Assembly: GCA_018268935.1 (NCBI GenBank)
Contig: JAFDVS010000114.1
Coordinates: 1-64,000 of the forward strand
Direction: 5' to 3'
Source of the DNA: Acidobacteriota bacterium
Lineage (GTDB): Bacteria; Acidobacteriota; Terriglobia; Bryobacterales; Bryobacteraceae
Length of the DNA stretch: 64,000 bases
The notes beneath the pieces are model-generated. The model worked only from the letters and a program-made list of their open reading frames with translations, searched no databases and was not told where the DNA came from. The position numbers and the translations under genes were made by a program. Position 1 is the first letter of the stretch. The number at the start of each line of letters is the position of its first letter. Positions 24,817-33,238 of the stretch are shown one piece after another.

Positions 24817-25989
24817 CTAGGCCATTCCAATCGTCAACTCGTCTTCAGCTGAGCCGTGAGCTGTGCACTTCTCGATGTGCCACACAACGCGATTCTCCCG
24901 GTCGTCGTACTCTGGGAAGGTCGGAACAATTGAAGGAAGATAGACCCCCAATAGCTGCCCCTGTCGGTCTCCCAGTTGCAGCATTACCGGCATGGTCGCC
25001 CTCTCCGACGCGTACTGGTACAAACCCCTTGTACTTGCTTCGTCCGTAACGTAGAGCGATGCGGAAAAGCTTACCGCGCGCCTTCCAGGAACAAACGATC
25101 TCGGTATTACACTTCCAAACTCCCGGCTCCTCGCACCCACCCCGTTATTGACCGTGACCTCCGCCTCAGTCATTGTGTAGCAGTGGCCGTCTCCGATTAT
25201 GGCTTGCCCCAAATGGCCTGGCACAGGCATCTCGTGTGCCGATCCGATTGCACTTGGTTCAAGTGGAAATTCAGACAAGCCGCCCATTCCGGGAGTGAAA
25301 CTCAAGCTATCCAACACCTCGATCATTGGCCCCGAAAATGTCATTGAGTGAAAGTCACCATTAACGGCGATTTTCATTCTGTCGACAGCGGCACCGCGGC
25401 CGACTCGCTGAATGCTGGAGGCCGGTGTCCAATAGTCAAACAAGCTGAGGGTTTTCAGCGACCGCGCCAATGTGTATGTAAATGCTGGTTCCAGATTGCT
25501 TCCCGAGGGTAAACCCGCCGTAAAGGGGGCATTGATCTCCACGGTGTTCGCGTCGATGACCCGGTCTACAAACCGAACCTCACCAGCCCTGCTGATCGCC
25601 ATTAGCCTCGATAAATTGTGTGGCGCTACAAGCCGGATCCGATTGGCCGTGAGTTGAGAATCCACCGTGCCGCCGGCGAAGAATAGTGGATCCCCACCTA
25701 GTGCCGCTTCAATCAGCGCGCCGTAAATCGACTGGTTTGGATAGGCGCTGTTTTCGTAGTGATAAGTGCTGAATTGAAACGACGTGTCCTTCTGAACCGA
25801 CGCAATAGGCTCACCTACAGACCGCGATCCCCACCTGTCGTTTCTCTTGGGTACGGCATGGGTGGTCAACATCTTGAGGCCCGAAAGCAGAACGCGATTT
25901 GCCGCGCCTACTGGCGGCACAACTCCCTGTGCCGTCTCTTTCGCCAAAAAATGACTGTTTTCATTGGATTGAATGTATGCTGACGACAT
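24817..25989 (-). CDS. Major tail tube protein (probable)
   Basis: 390 residues, beta-rich, from an ATG with GAGGAG at good spacing. It starts MSSAYIQSNENSHFLAKE and has features of large tube subunits (SFQFSTYHYENSAYPNQS; a long central domain; HCYTMTEAEVTVNNGVG with a tube-like beta hairpin). Position between terminator and chaperones is that of the major tail protein. At 390 residues it is longer than usual, so an extra surface domain is likely. Function inferred mainly from order. Confidence 0.6.
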   Translation of the reverse strand: MSSAYIQSNENSHFLAKETAQGVVPPVGAANRVLLSGLKMLTTHAVPKRNDRWGSRSVGEPIASVQKDTSFQFSTYHYENSAYPNQSIYGALIEAALGGDPLFFAGGTVDSQLTANRIRLVAPHNLSRLMAISRAGEVRFVDRVIDANTVEINAPFTAGLPSGSNLEPAFTYTLARSLKTLSLFDYWTPASSIQRVGRGAAVDRMKIAVNGDFHSMTFSGPMIEVLDSLSFTPGMGGLSEFPLEPSAIGSAHEMPVPGHLGQAIIGDGHCYTMTEAEVTVNNGVGARSREFGSVIPRSFVPGRRAVSFSASLYVTDEASTRGLYQYASERATMPVMLQLGDRQGQLLGVYLPSIVPTFPEYDDRENRVVWHIEKCTAHGSAEDELTIGMA

Positions 25990-26008
25990 CGATACTCCTC
26001 ATTGACGG

Positions 26009-26488
26009 CTATCTCTGGCAAATCTGCAGAGGGACAGAAATCTTCGTTACCTGTATGAGTTGGGTACCACCTCGCTTGATCTGCTGGAAGCTCACCTCGT
26101 AACCTCCGCAGTACTGAATACCCTCAGCCCAGTTGCCTTTGTGGCAATCAAGCACTTTCATCGCCGCCTCGGCGTGCGCCAGTGCTTGGTCGGAAACCGC
26201 GCTTACCGAATTGCCCGAGGCCCGGATCTCAATCGCCAGGTTCATAGTTCCCGATACCGCGGCGAACTTCTCACGCTGTGTATTGGTGAAACGCTCGCAG
26301 TAAATGAAGACAACGGGGTATCGGATTGGCGACTTTTCCGCGACGTCTACTGAGATGTTCTCAACTCGTATGTCAGTCGGTGAGAAGTCCGGCATCTTTG
26401 AAGAACCTTCAGAAAGCGCCCAAGAAAGGCCGGTTTCTCCAGACAACATAGACTGCAACGCGAGTGCGGCATTTGTCACGATTCCCAT
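26009..26488 (-). CDS. Tail terminator / head-tail joining protein (probable)
   Basis: 159 residues, starting MGIVTNAALALQSML, with a mixed alpha/beta pattern (PVVFIYCERFTN; MNLAIEIRASG; a closing strand LIQVTKISVPLQI) like the tail terminator fold of lambda gpU and GTA gp8. It sits just before the major tail protein, as terminators do. ATG preceded by GAGGAG. No catalytic motif. Call by position and fold pattern. Confidence 0.55.
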   Translation of the reverse strand: MGIVTNAALALQSMLSGETGLSWALSEGSSKMPDFSPTDIRVENISVDVAEKSPIRYPVVFIYCERFTNTQREKFAAVSGTMNLAIEIRASGNSVSAVSDQALAHAEAAMKVLDCHKGNWAEGIQYCGGYEVSFQQIKRGGTQLIQVTKISVPLQICQR

Positions 26489-26501
26489 CGCCCGATTCTC
26501 C

Positions 26502-27239
26502 TCATCCTCTGCGGATGCATCTCACTTCTTTTGTAAAAGCCGTTGGTTGCTGGCCGCATCCCGGTCTGCCAAGGTTCTGCAGTTCCGTTAAGGCGAAGTA
26601 CTCATAACTCGGCAGAGGTATGGAGTTCTGCTTCTGTAATTGATCCGCCGTTCGGCCCGCGTAGAGATTCCATCGGAGGGTAGAATCCGCCAGGGCCGGC
26701 GGATCCAGCCTGATGCCCGAAGGGCTATTGACATAGACAGATGCAATCTCGCTCGATTCACTCTCGGCGCCGTCGACCCCAACCGCCGACGCAGCAAGGA
26801 CATAACTTCCCTCCGCAAGCGAGCCGGGTATACTCCCCGTGGCGCCCATTGTGGGTCGTCGGATCGCTCTTGACACACGGCCGACCCCCATCCGCATTAA
26901 ATCTTCTCGAGCCACCTCAGCGAGTGTTTCATAGAGTTGCCATTTCTCCTTGTACCGGTCGGAGAGGTGACGAAAGTGGCCATCACGGTAGCTCAGGCCT
27001 ATTGCGGACAACGTGATCCATCGCTTCAAAGGCTCCGTTACCACGATCGACTCGGCCGCGTCGGGGCCTTCTCCTTGGTCCATTAGGAAAATCTGAAGTT
27101 TCGTCAGGATCTCAGCACGCGCCATCGCAATCTTCCCTTGGAGGTCGATCCCTTCGGCGCCGGCGACATCCATCAAGCTCCCATCAACGTTCAGCAACTC
27201 AGAAACGTTTGGAGTTGACTCATCAATTAACAGCGCCAT
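26502..27239 (-). CDS. Head-tail adaptor with C-terminal fibronectin-III-like domain
   Basis: 245 residues from the ATG at 27239, which follows the upstream stop by 4 bases; the frame is open much further but overlaps that gene. The first ~150 residues are helical (a connector-like pattern, IVVTEPLKRWITLSAIGLSY). From about residue 145 there is a beta domain (GSYVLAASAVGVDGAESESS; LRWNLYAGRTADQLQKQ) very like the one in the tail hub. Adaptor role is inferred from position between head and tail genes. Confidence 0.55.
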   Translation of the reverse strand: MALLIDESTPNVSELLNVDGSLMDVAGAEGIDLQGKIAMARAEILTKLQIFLMDQGEGPDAAESIVVTEPLKRWITLSAIGLSYRDGHFRHLSDRYKEKWQLYETLAEVAREDLMRMGVGRVSRAIRRPTMGATGSIPGSLAEGSYVLAASAVGVDGAESESSEIASVYVNSPSGIRLDPPALADSTLRWNLYAGRTADQLQKQNSIPLPSYEYFALTELQNLGRPGCGQQPTAFTKEVRCIRRG

Positions 27240-27243
27240 AGAC

Positions 27244-27573
27244 TCATTCGCTCCCGTCTCCATCAATGCTTGCAATAATCGGATGGAACTGCGTTGCCTT
27301 TGACAGCGAAATCTGCAGCCGTGTGAGCTCTTGCGCCTTCTCTGCCAGTTGCCGTTTGGCCTCCATGTCACGGTAGTAGACCTTGGTCTCATCCGAGGTT
27401 GCCAACACAGCAGTCCCCAGAATGATCTGCATCGCCGCGGTCTGCCGGCATACCTCTGTGAAAACCCCGGCCTTGCCACCGTTGGGAGTGGCTATGCTTT
27501 TGATTACAACCGCATCAGCCGGCATCTGTGCCGATAGTTCACGCACCTGTTGGTAGAACTGCTTTACGTCCAT
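27244..27573 (-). CDS. Small head-region protein (109 aa)
   Basis: Starts MDVKQFYQQVRELSAQMPAD with AAAGGAG upstream; an in-frame start 54 bases earlier would read through the hairpin and is less likely. Helical, ending in an acidic tail (SIDGDGSE). It lies between coat and adaptor genes. Family not recognised; may be a head completion or decoration protein. Confidence 0.55.
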   Translation of the reverse strand: MDVKQFYQQVRELSAQMPADAVVIKSIATPNGGKAGVFTEVCRQTAAMQIILGTAVLATSDETKVYYRDMEAKRQLAEKAQELTRLQISLSKATQFHPIIASIDGDGSE

Positions 27574-27598
27574 CCTTTTCTCCTTTCGCGCACCGTAC

Positions 27599-27620
27599 GC
27601 GGCCCCCGTTTGGGGGCCGC
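27599..27620 (-). other. Perfect hairpin after the coat gene
   Basis: Minus-strand RNA reads GCGGCCCCC, AAAC, GGGGGCCGC: a 9-bp perfect GC stem with a 4-base loop starting 18 bases after the coat stop. No U-tract follows, so it is not a standard intrinsic terminator. It may stabilise the 3' end of the coat mRNA or attenuate read-through, giving more coat than tail protein. Function is inference. Confidence 0.6.
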
Positions 27621-27637
27621 TATCCACCGACCGCCGT

Positions 27638-28549
27638 CTAGCTCTTCACTTGCACGCCGAATCCGTTCCGCAGGACTGAACAGCCGTACAGCACGTCCAC
27701 CGTGAACTGCTGCGCCAGGGTGTTCGGTTGGTACGACATCACTACGCGGATGCCGAAGTTTCCAAATTCCGCATATTCTGCGATCGCGCCAGTTCCAGGA
27801 AGAGGCTGCGGCAGGCGCCGAACCACCAGGCCAATCGCATCCTTCGCGAACGCAACGTTGTTCGTTGTCGTCGGCGAACTGCCGGTTTTGGAGACAAACT
27901 GAGAGCGGAAGACATAGAAGTCTTTGATTTTCCCCACGCTTCCGTCGATCAGAGCCCGCAGACCGGCCTCGCCCGCCGTTTGGAACTCGCTAAACCGCGC
28001 AATCTGACGCAATTGCGAATAGGTGTTCGCGTCCGTCACAAGGTACTTCGGCTGGCTCGCCGGTACTTTCGACTGAAAAAGTGCGGTCTCCGCCAGATCA
28101 ATGGTTGCTTCCGTGATAGAGGAGCCGGCGGCGCCAACCGGAAGGTTCGCCGTGAACTGCGAATACAACCCAAGCAAATCCGTCTCAATTTTCTCCGCCA
28201 GTGCCACCACCGCCGGCCGCATGTACAACTGCAGCAGATCGGGGACCGCCAGCACTTTGGTCACATCAGGAATTTGAAACGTTGCTTCCGCGTGCGTATT
28301 CAATGTAATCTGTGCATTGCCGAGATTCGGGCTCTGGTTCACAACCGTGCCAGCCTCGGCAATATTGTTCGCCACCAGTGTCGGTGGAATCGGAACGTTG
28401 ATCGTATCTCCGGCCTGTGCCAGCTGCGGCTCAAAGTCCCGATTCACCAGGTTACCCATGACAAGGTTCCCCATCAAAGCCGGCAGTGCATCAACTGCAA
28501 CAAGCTTCACGATCGCATTGGCGACATTGCTCGACGTAATAACACCCAT
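27638..28549 (-). CDS. Major capsid (coat) protein, P22 gp5-like
   Basis: 303 residues, starting MGVITSSNVANAIVKLVAVD. The pattern LVNRDFEPQLAQAGDTINVP followed by a central domain and IRVVMSYQPNTLAQQFTVDV near the end matches the P22-coat family of HK97-fold proteins. It is shorter than P22 coat (about 430), which suggests loss of the inserted domain and a small shell. Upstream is a scaffold-like gene rather than a protease, in agreement with P22-type assembly. Strong ribosome site (GGAGAAAGAG). Confidence 0.82.
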   Translation of the reverse strand: MGVITSSNVANAIVKLVAVDALPALMGNLVMGNLVNRDFEPQLAQAGDTINVPIPPTLVANNIAEAGTVVNQSPNLGNAQITLNTHAEATFQIPDVTKVLAVPDLLQLYMRPAVVALAEKIETDLLGLYSQFTANLPVGAAGSSITEATIDLAETALFQSKVPASQPKYLVTDANTYSQLRQIARFSEFQTAGEAGLRALIDGSVGKIKDFYVFRSQFVSKTGSSPTTTNNVAFAKDAIGLVVRRLPQPLPGTGAIAEYAEFGNFGIRVVMSYQPNTLAQQFTVDVLYGCSVLRNGFGVQVKS

Positions 28550-28598
28550 TGTGTCTCTTTCTCCTTCTGATCTTTTTCTCTTCTGTGTGCATCAATGA

Positions 28599-29201
28599 TC
28601 AGGAAATCTTTCCGGATAGCGCTTGCTGCGCCATCCGGGCGACCTCCTCGCGGATTCGCGCAAGGTCTGTTGGATCCATCCCTGGGCGAATTCGGTCTAG
28701 GTCGATGCTCCCCGCCCCGGTAAGGGCCGGAGGCGCGGCCTTCTGTGCCGCTGTCGCGCCGGAACCACCAGCCATCCTTGCAGGCAGCAGTTCAGGATTC
28801 TCCTGCACGAAAACACTGATATAGTCCGTCAGGCTTTCCTCACCCTCCGGTCCGCGCACGACTAACCGCCCGTCCGCTGTGCGATGCACTTCATCCTTCA
28901 TCGCTTTGAACGCTAATTCCACTTTCGTTACGCCATGCTTCTGCAACTCGCTTCGAATGATCGAATAACGTTCTGCCTGTTCGGCCAGCAGCCGGCTTTT
29001 CTTGTTCTCCTCGACGAGTTCGTTCACTCGCCGCTCCAACGATTCGCGCCTCTTCTTCTCTTCTTGTAACTCCGCTTTGTAGGCGGGTTCCGCGCGTTCC
29101 TTTTCCAGGCTTGCGAACTCGGAAAAAACCTGGCGAATCATAGATCGCAAGTCGTCACCGGTCGCGGTCTTGTTGTCTTGCTGCTCTTCGCGAATTGACA
29201 T
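28599..29201 (-). CDS. Scaffold-like coiled-coil protein (probable)
   Basis: 200 residues, highly charged. Residues ~25-85 form a predicted coiled coil (LEKERAEPAYKAELQEEKKR and onward), then a small folded region and a flexible Ala/Gly/Pro linker (GGSGATAAQKAAPPA), with a short C-terminal helix. This is the usual make-up of scaffolding proteins, and it lies between portal and coat. No protease motif is visible. Call by composition and position. Confidence 0.6.
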   Translation of the reverse strand: MSIREEQQDNKTATGDDLRSMIRQVFSEFASLEKERAEPAYKAELQEEKKRRESLERRVNELVEENKKSRLLAEQAERYSIIRSELQKHGVTKVELAFKAMKDEVHRTADGRLVVRGPEGEESLTDYISVFVQENPELLPARMAGGSGATAAQKAAPPALTGAGSIDLDRIRPGMDPTDLARIREEVARMAQQALSGKIS

Positions 29202-29219
29202 GTTTTGTTCCTTCGGTCC

Positions 29220-30650
29220 TTACTGCAAGATCGCTTTGTCGATTTCGTGATTGATCTGGTCTTTGATGTCCTGCCTGATGTCGCACAAATACTTTGATGC
29301 GATCTTTTTGTAGATCGTCTTCCGTAATGTCGTGGACGGGACATTCATTCGGAGTAGCGTTTCAGCGTCCGCAAGGTCCGCGGCAAAGTCCGAAATGTCA
29401 AAGTCGTCCATCCCCTGAACATCAATGAGGATCCGATCGCCGCGAGCCTTCTGGATTTGCCGTAGCAGAATCTTGGCGAAGTCTTTGACCAGGTCGCCAT
29501 ACGACCGCAGGACCTCGTGCGTGACGTAAAGGTCTTGCTGCTTGCTTAAGCCGGACTGAAGGCTTCCACTGCCGCTGACGGGCCTCGCCTGCTGGACCAG
29601 AAAACACACTCGGTAGATTTCTTCCTTCAGCCTTGCCAGATTGTCTGAAGCGATCTGGTAGACCTTTCCCTCTGGCTCCGTCCACCCGAACCGGTCATGT
29701 GGGTTGAGTTGAATGTAGTAGGATTCCCCGAGGATCTGCTTCCATTCGCGGTCCGAATAGATCACCGGCATCGAAAATAACCCCATCGAGATGGCCCAGG
29801 CAAGTGCATTCGATTTGTTCAAATGCTCTACCTGCAGCAATGCGGATTTGTTCATCAGCCACAATCCGTCGGAAATCCCCAGCTCCAGAATGGGTACGCA
29901 TTCCTCTCGCGCGAGTCCGTGTGTCCCCGCGGAAACTAGAACGGGCTCCGTCTGCCCCTCCGGTTGGCTGTAGATGCGATATGAGGTCCTGTCGTAGTAC
30001 AGATAACGAGTCTCTTGCTTCGGAGTCTCGTCGATATTCGTCGACCGGGCCCCTGACCGCTGTCGAAGCACCACCCACTCCAGTGATCCATCAACGTCAC
30101 GGCTCCAATTGATCAGATCTCGGGGATCGTATGAAACCAGGTAGGCGTTGGATAGTCCCCTGCTGTCTTCGTCGGCGCGAGTTCTTGGTTGCTCACCTGA
30201 TGCGGGAAAATCGATGAGGAGATAGCTGCGCCCATAGATTAAAGCTGTGATGAAAGTCCGTCGCAGTGTCTGCGCCAGAGTGGTTCCATGAAGGTCGCAG
30301 TTTTCTACGAATTCGGCATAATAGGCTCTGGTTTTGTCGTCTGTTTGTTCGAGGACGATCGTCGGTTCTCTTCGGAATAGGGTCGCTCCGTACCAGTCGA
30401 TAATGGACCCGATGTAATTCTCGTAGAACACCTTGGAGAGCCGCTCTGCGTATATATCCGGCGGCTCCTTTGCCCGTGGTGCAAGGTAATGTTCCGCCCT
30501 TCTCTTGAGTTGCTCTCCTCCAGCGTACAGGTCGGAGTACCGCTGCCAGATGCTTGTTCCCGCTCTGTATTCCGGATGTTCAGTCGTGATATCCATATGT
30601 ATTCTTTCCAGATCTCGTCGTTGCGGTTCGTTGAGCGACCGTTCTCTCAC
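29220..30650 (-). CDS. Portal protein
   Basis: 476 residues. Portal-like features: an early WQRYSDLYAGGEQLKRRAEH helix region, YIGSIIDWYGATLFRREPT, an RTFITALIYGRSYLLIDFP core, and a C-terminal helical barrel (GSGSLQSGLSKQQDLYVTHE onward). The portal is the dodecameric ring through which DNA is packed. The GTG at 30650 has AGGA 5 bases upstream; an ATG at 30596 is an alternative start. It is the first gene of the cassette and no terminase precedes it, since the next gene upstream is on the other strand. Confidence 0.78.
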   Translation of the reverse strand: MRERSLNEPQRRDLERIHMDITTEHPEYRAGTSIWQRYSDLYAGGEQLKRRAEHYLAPRAKEPPDIYAERLSKVFYENYIGSIIDWYGATLFRREPTIVLEQTDDKTRAYYAEFVENCDLHGTTLAQTLRRTFITALIYGRSYLLIDFPASGEQPRTRADEDSRGLSNAYLVSYDPRDLINWSRDVDGSLEWVVLRQRSGARSTNIDETPKQETRYLYYDRTSYRIYSQPEGQTEPVLVSAGTHGLAREECVPILELGISDGLWLMNKSALLQVEHLNKSNALAWAISMGLFSMPVIYSDREWKQILGESYYIQLNPHDRFGWTEPEGKVYQIASDNLARLKEEIYRVCFLVQQARPVSGSGSLQSGLSKQQDLYVTHEVLRSYGDLVKDFAKILLRQIQKARGDRILIDVQGMDDFDISDFAADLADAETLLRMNVPSTTLRKTIYKKIASKYLCDIRQDIKDQINHEIDKAILQ

Positions 30651-30916
30651 TTAGATCCTAGCAGTCGAGTTGTGCATGATTCGGAAATTTATTTTGCAAA
30701 TTGTTGATTTTTAATTAAATAAAAAAGATCGACACTGGTGAGTGGCCCTCCTGCGTGGTGCATTATGGGCTTTGTGCCACTGCGGGCGCGCGGTGATACT
30801 GCCTTGCTCTGCTCAGTTGCTCCCTCCTCTCCCTAGGGTTGGGTGTATACTGGCCTGAAGTTGAAATGGTTGTGGCGCGGCCCGGTTCTCGCCCCTCCGT
30901 CCCTACGAGGTAATGA
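30651..30916. other. Intergenic divergent control region between particle cassette and redox operon
   Basis: About 266 bases without a gene. The part next to the portal gene (30690-30730) is strikingly AT-rich (TTTTTAATTAAATAAAAAA), unlike the GC-rich surroundings, and probably holds the cassette promoter or a silencer-binding site. The part next to the propeller gene holds TATACT at 30846-30851. No terminase or other gene frame is convincing here. Confidence 0.5.
30842..30851 (+). promoter_or_regulatory. Candidate promoter -10 box GGTGTATACT
   Basis: TATACT at 30846-30851 within the word GGTGTATACT, 65 bases before the first propeller ATG. The same ten-base word occurs upstream of the TonB receptor gene. 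No clear -35 box at 16-18 bases. Confidence 0.35.
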
Positions 30917-32464
30917 ATGAGAGCAAGACTGTTTTTGGTGGCAATGTATGCCCTTCGTTGCGCTTGGGGCGCCGACTGGTTGACCGATGCGTCGGATTCC
31001 TATCGCACCAATTGGCAACGCGATGAAAAAATCCTCAGCGTGAATACGGCAAAAGACATCCGGCTGCTATGGAAAGTAAAGACTGGCAACGAACCACGTC
31101 AAATGCACGCGCTGTTCCCCGCATTGATCGCGGGATCTGTGACCACCTCCAGCGGCCCAAAAGAAATCGCTGTCGTTGCTGGTGTTTCTGACAACGTCTA
31201 TGCCCTCGACGCCAAGAGCGGAACTATTCTGTGGAAGAAGCACTTTCAAAGCTCCTACCAGGATTCGCCAGGCGGCCGAGGCCCCGGTGTCCTTTGTCCC
31301 GGAGGGTTAACCGCAACTCCAACTATCGGTCCAGGGGAAACGGCCGGAAAATACATCTTGTACGTAGCCTCATGGGATGGATCACTCCACCAACTGAATC
31401 TCGCTGATGGCGAGGCGCTGGTTCCGCCGGCAAAGTTCATGCCTCCTAACGGTAAACCCTACGCGCTGAACCTGTTTAAGAATGTCATCTACACCCACAC
31501 TGCGCAGGGCTGCGGCGGCAATCCAAACATGGTGTACACCTATGACTTGGCCACGAAGAAAGTTGGAAGCTGGGGGCCTGCTGGCGGCGGTATGTGGGGG
31601 CGCTCGGGACCTGCCATCAGTTCCAATGGCACTCTCTACACCGGAACGGGCGACGGACGGTGGGACCCTGAAAACGGCATCTATGGAAACGGCATCATTG
31701 GAGTTCAGCAGGATCCCAACTCTAAATCAGTGGTTCTTACCGACTACTACGGACCTTCAAATGCAGAGTGGCTATTCAAACGCGACCTGGACATGCAGGT
31801 AACTCCGACAATCTTCCCATACAAAGAAAAGGAGCTTATGGTCGACGCGGGCAAGGAGTGTGTACTCTATCTCATGGATACGGAGTCTATCGGAGGCGAC
31901 GACCACCGTACCCCCTTGCAGCGCACACCGCTCATTTGCAACGAAGAGGTTAACTTCGCTTCCGCGGGCATTTGGGGCTCCCTCGCCACCTGGGAAGATT
32001 CGAAGCGCACGCGCTGGGTACTAACCCCTTTCTGGGGGCCGAAGCACTCTAAGTTCAAAGCCCCGATTGAAAATGGCCCGGTAAAAGATGGCGCCATCGC
32101 GGCCTTCAAGGTGGAAGATCGTGGCGGAAAGCCCAGCCTCGTTCCTGCCTGGATTTCTCGCGACATGAATCGCGCCGAGCCGCCAATTATTGCAAACGGG
32201 CTCGTTCTCGCCTATGGCAACGGCGAGGACACCACACAGTCAACGCCGGAACTGGGGCTGGGGGCAAACAGTTCCTCCTACCGCATCAAAGGGTCCACGA
32301 AAGCTGTGCTCTACGCTCTGGACGCCCAGACGGGTAAGGAACTCTGGTCGAGCGGCGATCAGATCAAGTCTTGGAACCACTGGAGTGGTATATCCGTGGC
32401 CAACGGCAAGATCTACCTTTCTACGTTCGACGGGACAATCTACTGCTTTGGCATTCAGAGATAG
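30917..32464 (+). CDS. Exported PQQ-like beta-propeller protein A
   Basis: 515 residues with a signal peptide (MRARLFLVAMYALRCAWGA). Repeated tryptophan-docking-type blades are visible, such as NVYALDAKSGTILWKKHF, LHQLNLADGEALVPPAKF and LYALDAQTGKELWSSG, closing with IYLSTFDGTIYCFGI. This is the PQQ-dehydrogenase fold, but the conserved PQQ and metal ligands of the true enzymes are not obvious, so it may be a scaffold rather than a dehydrogenase. It is a paralogue of the gene two places downstream. First gene of an eight-gene run ending in a TonB receptor. Start has GAGG upstream. Confidence 0.8.
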   Translation: MRARLFLVAMYALRCAWGADWLTDASDSYRTNWQRDEKILSVNTAKDIRLLWKVKTGNEPRQMHALFPALIAGSVTTSSGPKEIAVVAGVSDNVYALDAKSGTILWKKHFQSSYQDSPGGRGPGVLCPGGLTATPTIGPGETAGKYILYVASWDGSLHQLNLADGEALVPPAKFMPPNGKPYALNLFKNVIYTHTAQGCGGNPNMVYTYDLATKKVGSWGPAGGGMWGRSGPAISSNGTLYTGTGDGRWDPENGIYGNGIIGVQQDPNSKSVVLTDYYGPSNAEWLFKRDLDMQVTPTIFPYKEKELMVDAGKECVLYLMDTESIGGDDHRTPLQRTPLICNEEVNFASAGIWGSLATWEDSKRTRWVLTPFWGPKHSKFKAPIENGPVKDGAIAAFKVEDRGGKPSLVPAWISRDMNRAEPPIIANGLVLAYGNGEDTTQSTPELGLGANSSSYRIKGSTKAVLYALDAQTGKELWSSGDQIKSWNHWSGISVANGKIYLSTFDGTIYCFGIQR

Positions 32465-32471
32465 TAACCTG

Positions 32472-33215
32472 ATGAAGCTATTGGTCCGAACCATCGGGTT
32501 TGTCGCTACAGGGGGCCTTGCGTGGGCGCAGGCCGCCGATCCTTCGGTTCCTCAACTTCTAGAGCGACTCGAAGCACAACGGCGTCTGATTCACGATTGG
32601 GCTGGCCTCATCCGCTACGGCAGCGCCAACACTGAGGTGCCACCACCCAAAAACGGCGAAATTCGTGTTGTGTTTCTAGGAGATGAACACATCGAGAGAT
32701 GGGGCGAAGGCAGCACCCCTTTCTTTCCTGGCAAGCCATTTTTCAATCGCGGCATTACGGGGCAAACAACAGCTCAAATGCTCGTGCGATTCCGGCAAGA
32801 TGTAGTCTCCTTACATCCTGCCGTTGTGCTGATTCAGGCCGGCGCGAATGATCTTGCCGGCATAGCCGGACCTGCTACCACACCCATGATCGCGGAAAAT
32901 ATTCTCTCAATGCTTGACCTTGCCAAGGCAAATGGGATTCGCGTGGTCCTCGCATCGATACCTCCGGTTTGTGATTGTGCAGGCTCGAAACAAACCGCGC
33001 GCCGGCCTCCTGGCAAAGTAATGAGTGTCAATGAGTGGTTAAGCGAGCAAGCTGTGAAAAGTGGCGCGACATTTCTTGACTACGCTCCGGTCCTCGGTGC
33101 TCGCACTTTGAAGAGCGAGCTTACTCTGGATGGCTTCCTCCTCAACGACACTGCCTACGAACGAATAGCCCCGCTGGCAGAAAAGGCAATCGCCGCCGCG
33201 GTGCAGAAGAATTGA
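32472..33215 (+). CDS. Exported SGNH/GDSL-fold protein lacking catalytic Ser and His
   Basis: 247 residues with signal peptide (MKLLVRTIGFVATGGLAWAQ). It has the SGNH hydrolase layout: block I VVFLGDEHIERW, block II NRGITGQTT, block III LIQAGANDLAG, block V DGFLLNDTAYERI. In active members block I is GDS and block V is DxxH. Here the nucleophile is Glu (GDE, residue 72) and the His is Leu (residue 223), while the oxyanion Gly and Asn remain. It should therefore be an inactive, ligand-binding relative. Start at the ATG 7 bases after the preceding stop; the frame is open upstream only inside the propeller gene. Confidence 0.8.
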   Translation: MKLLVRTIGFVATGGLAWAQAADPSVPQLLERLEAQRRLIHDWAGLIRYGSANTEVPPPKNGEIRVVFLGDEHIERWGEGSTPFFPGKPFFNRGITGQTTAQMLVRFRQDVVSLHPAVVLIQAGANDLAGIAGPATTPMIAENILSMLDLAKANGIRVVLASIPPVCDCAGSKQTARRPPGKVMSVNEWLSEQAVKSGATFLDYAPVLGARTLKSELTLDGFLLNDTAYERIAPLAEKAIAAAVQKN

Positions 33216-33238
33216 TTTCTACTAAAGGAGTTTCGATT

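Noticed and set aside
27599..27620. Intrinsic terminator after the coat gene
   Set aside because: The stem is strong but no U-tract follows on the minus strand, so I list it as a hairpin of unknown role.
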